This document shows positions 7,306-7,306 of a stretch of DNA of 7,306 nt, in pieces. How positions within the stretch are numbered: the first letter of the stretch is position 1; the number at the start of each line of letters is the position of its first letter. This stretch comes from a bacterium HR32 (GTDB lineage: Bacteria; Sysuimicrobiota; Sysuimicrobiia; Sysuimicrobiales; Sysuimicrobiaceae): the NCBI GenBank assembly GCA_002898935.1, contig BEII01000079.1, positions 1 to 7,306 on the forward strand. The letters run 5' to 3'. The position numbers were made by a program, and so were the translations under genes. The notes below the pieces were generated by a model, which made no database searches, was not told where the DNA came from, and saw only the letters and a list, made by a program, of their open reading frames with translations.

Positions 7306-7306
7306 C

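Overview
The window is a G+C-rich bacterial chromosome segment (about 70% by eye). It is densely packed with housekeeping and metabolic genes. There is no sign of a mobile element, CRISPR array, tRNA or rRNA. Codon use is strongly GC3-biased throughout, so the antisense strands carry long open but meaningless frames. Many starts are GTG. The mix of genes (a long-form hibernation factor and a YerB/DUF3048 lipoprotein next to secA, plus a DUF402 protein and lipoprotein-type solute-binding protein) points to a non-proteobacterial lineage. Candidates are a GC-rich Bacillota, Chloroflexota or related candidate phylum. The SecA has an extra segment that I associate from memory with Chloroflexota-like SecA. 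The species cannot be named from this sequence.

Left block, all on the minus strand, read from right to left: an amino-acid-binding lipoprotein (5088-4261), its ABC permease (4247-3468), a long-form ribosome hibernation factor hpf (3454-2894), a DUF3048 lipoprotein (2897-1896) and secA (1835 to beyond base 1, so its C-terminus is cut off). The first four are separated by 13 nt or less, or overlap, and look like one operon. A TATAAT box in the 60-bp gap before secA suggests that secA also has its own promoter. hpf near secA is a familiar arrangement. The transporter pair upstream and the lipoprotein in between are less usual. No ATPase gene for the transporter is in view.

Right block: a DUF402 gene (5176-5721, plus strand) diverges from the binding-protein gene. 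It appears to be leaderless, with a TAGAAT box ending 6 nt before its GTG. It runs tail-to-tail into, and overlaps by 35 bp, a glyoxylate/hydroxypyruvate reductase gene (6679-5687, minus strand). That gene diverges from a secreted protein of unknown function (6730-7305, plus strand), which seems to consist of two related halves. The divergent gap of 50 bp holds a second TAGAAT box and strong ribosome-binding sites for both genes.

There is no stretch above 300 bp without a gene. I do not see a defence system or another clearly new system here. The points worth a second look are the operon make-up, the leaderless DUF402 gene, the two-module exported protein and the ATPase-less transporter pair.
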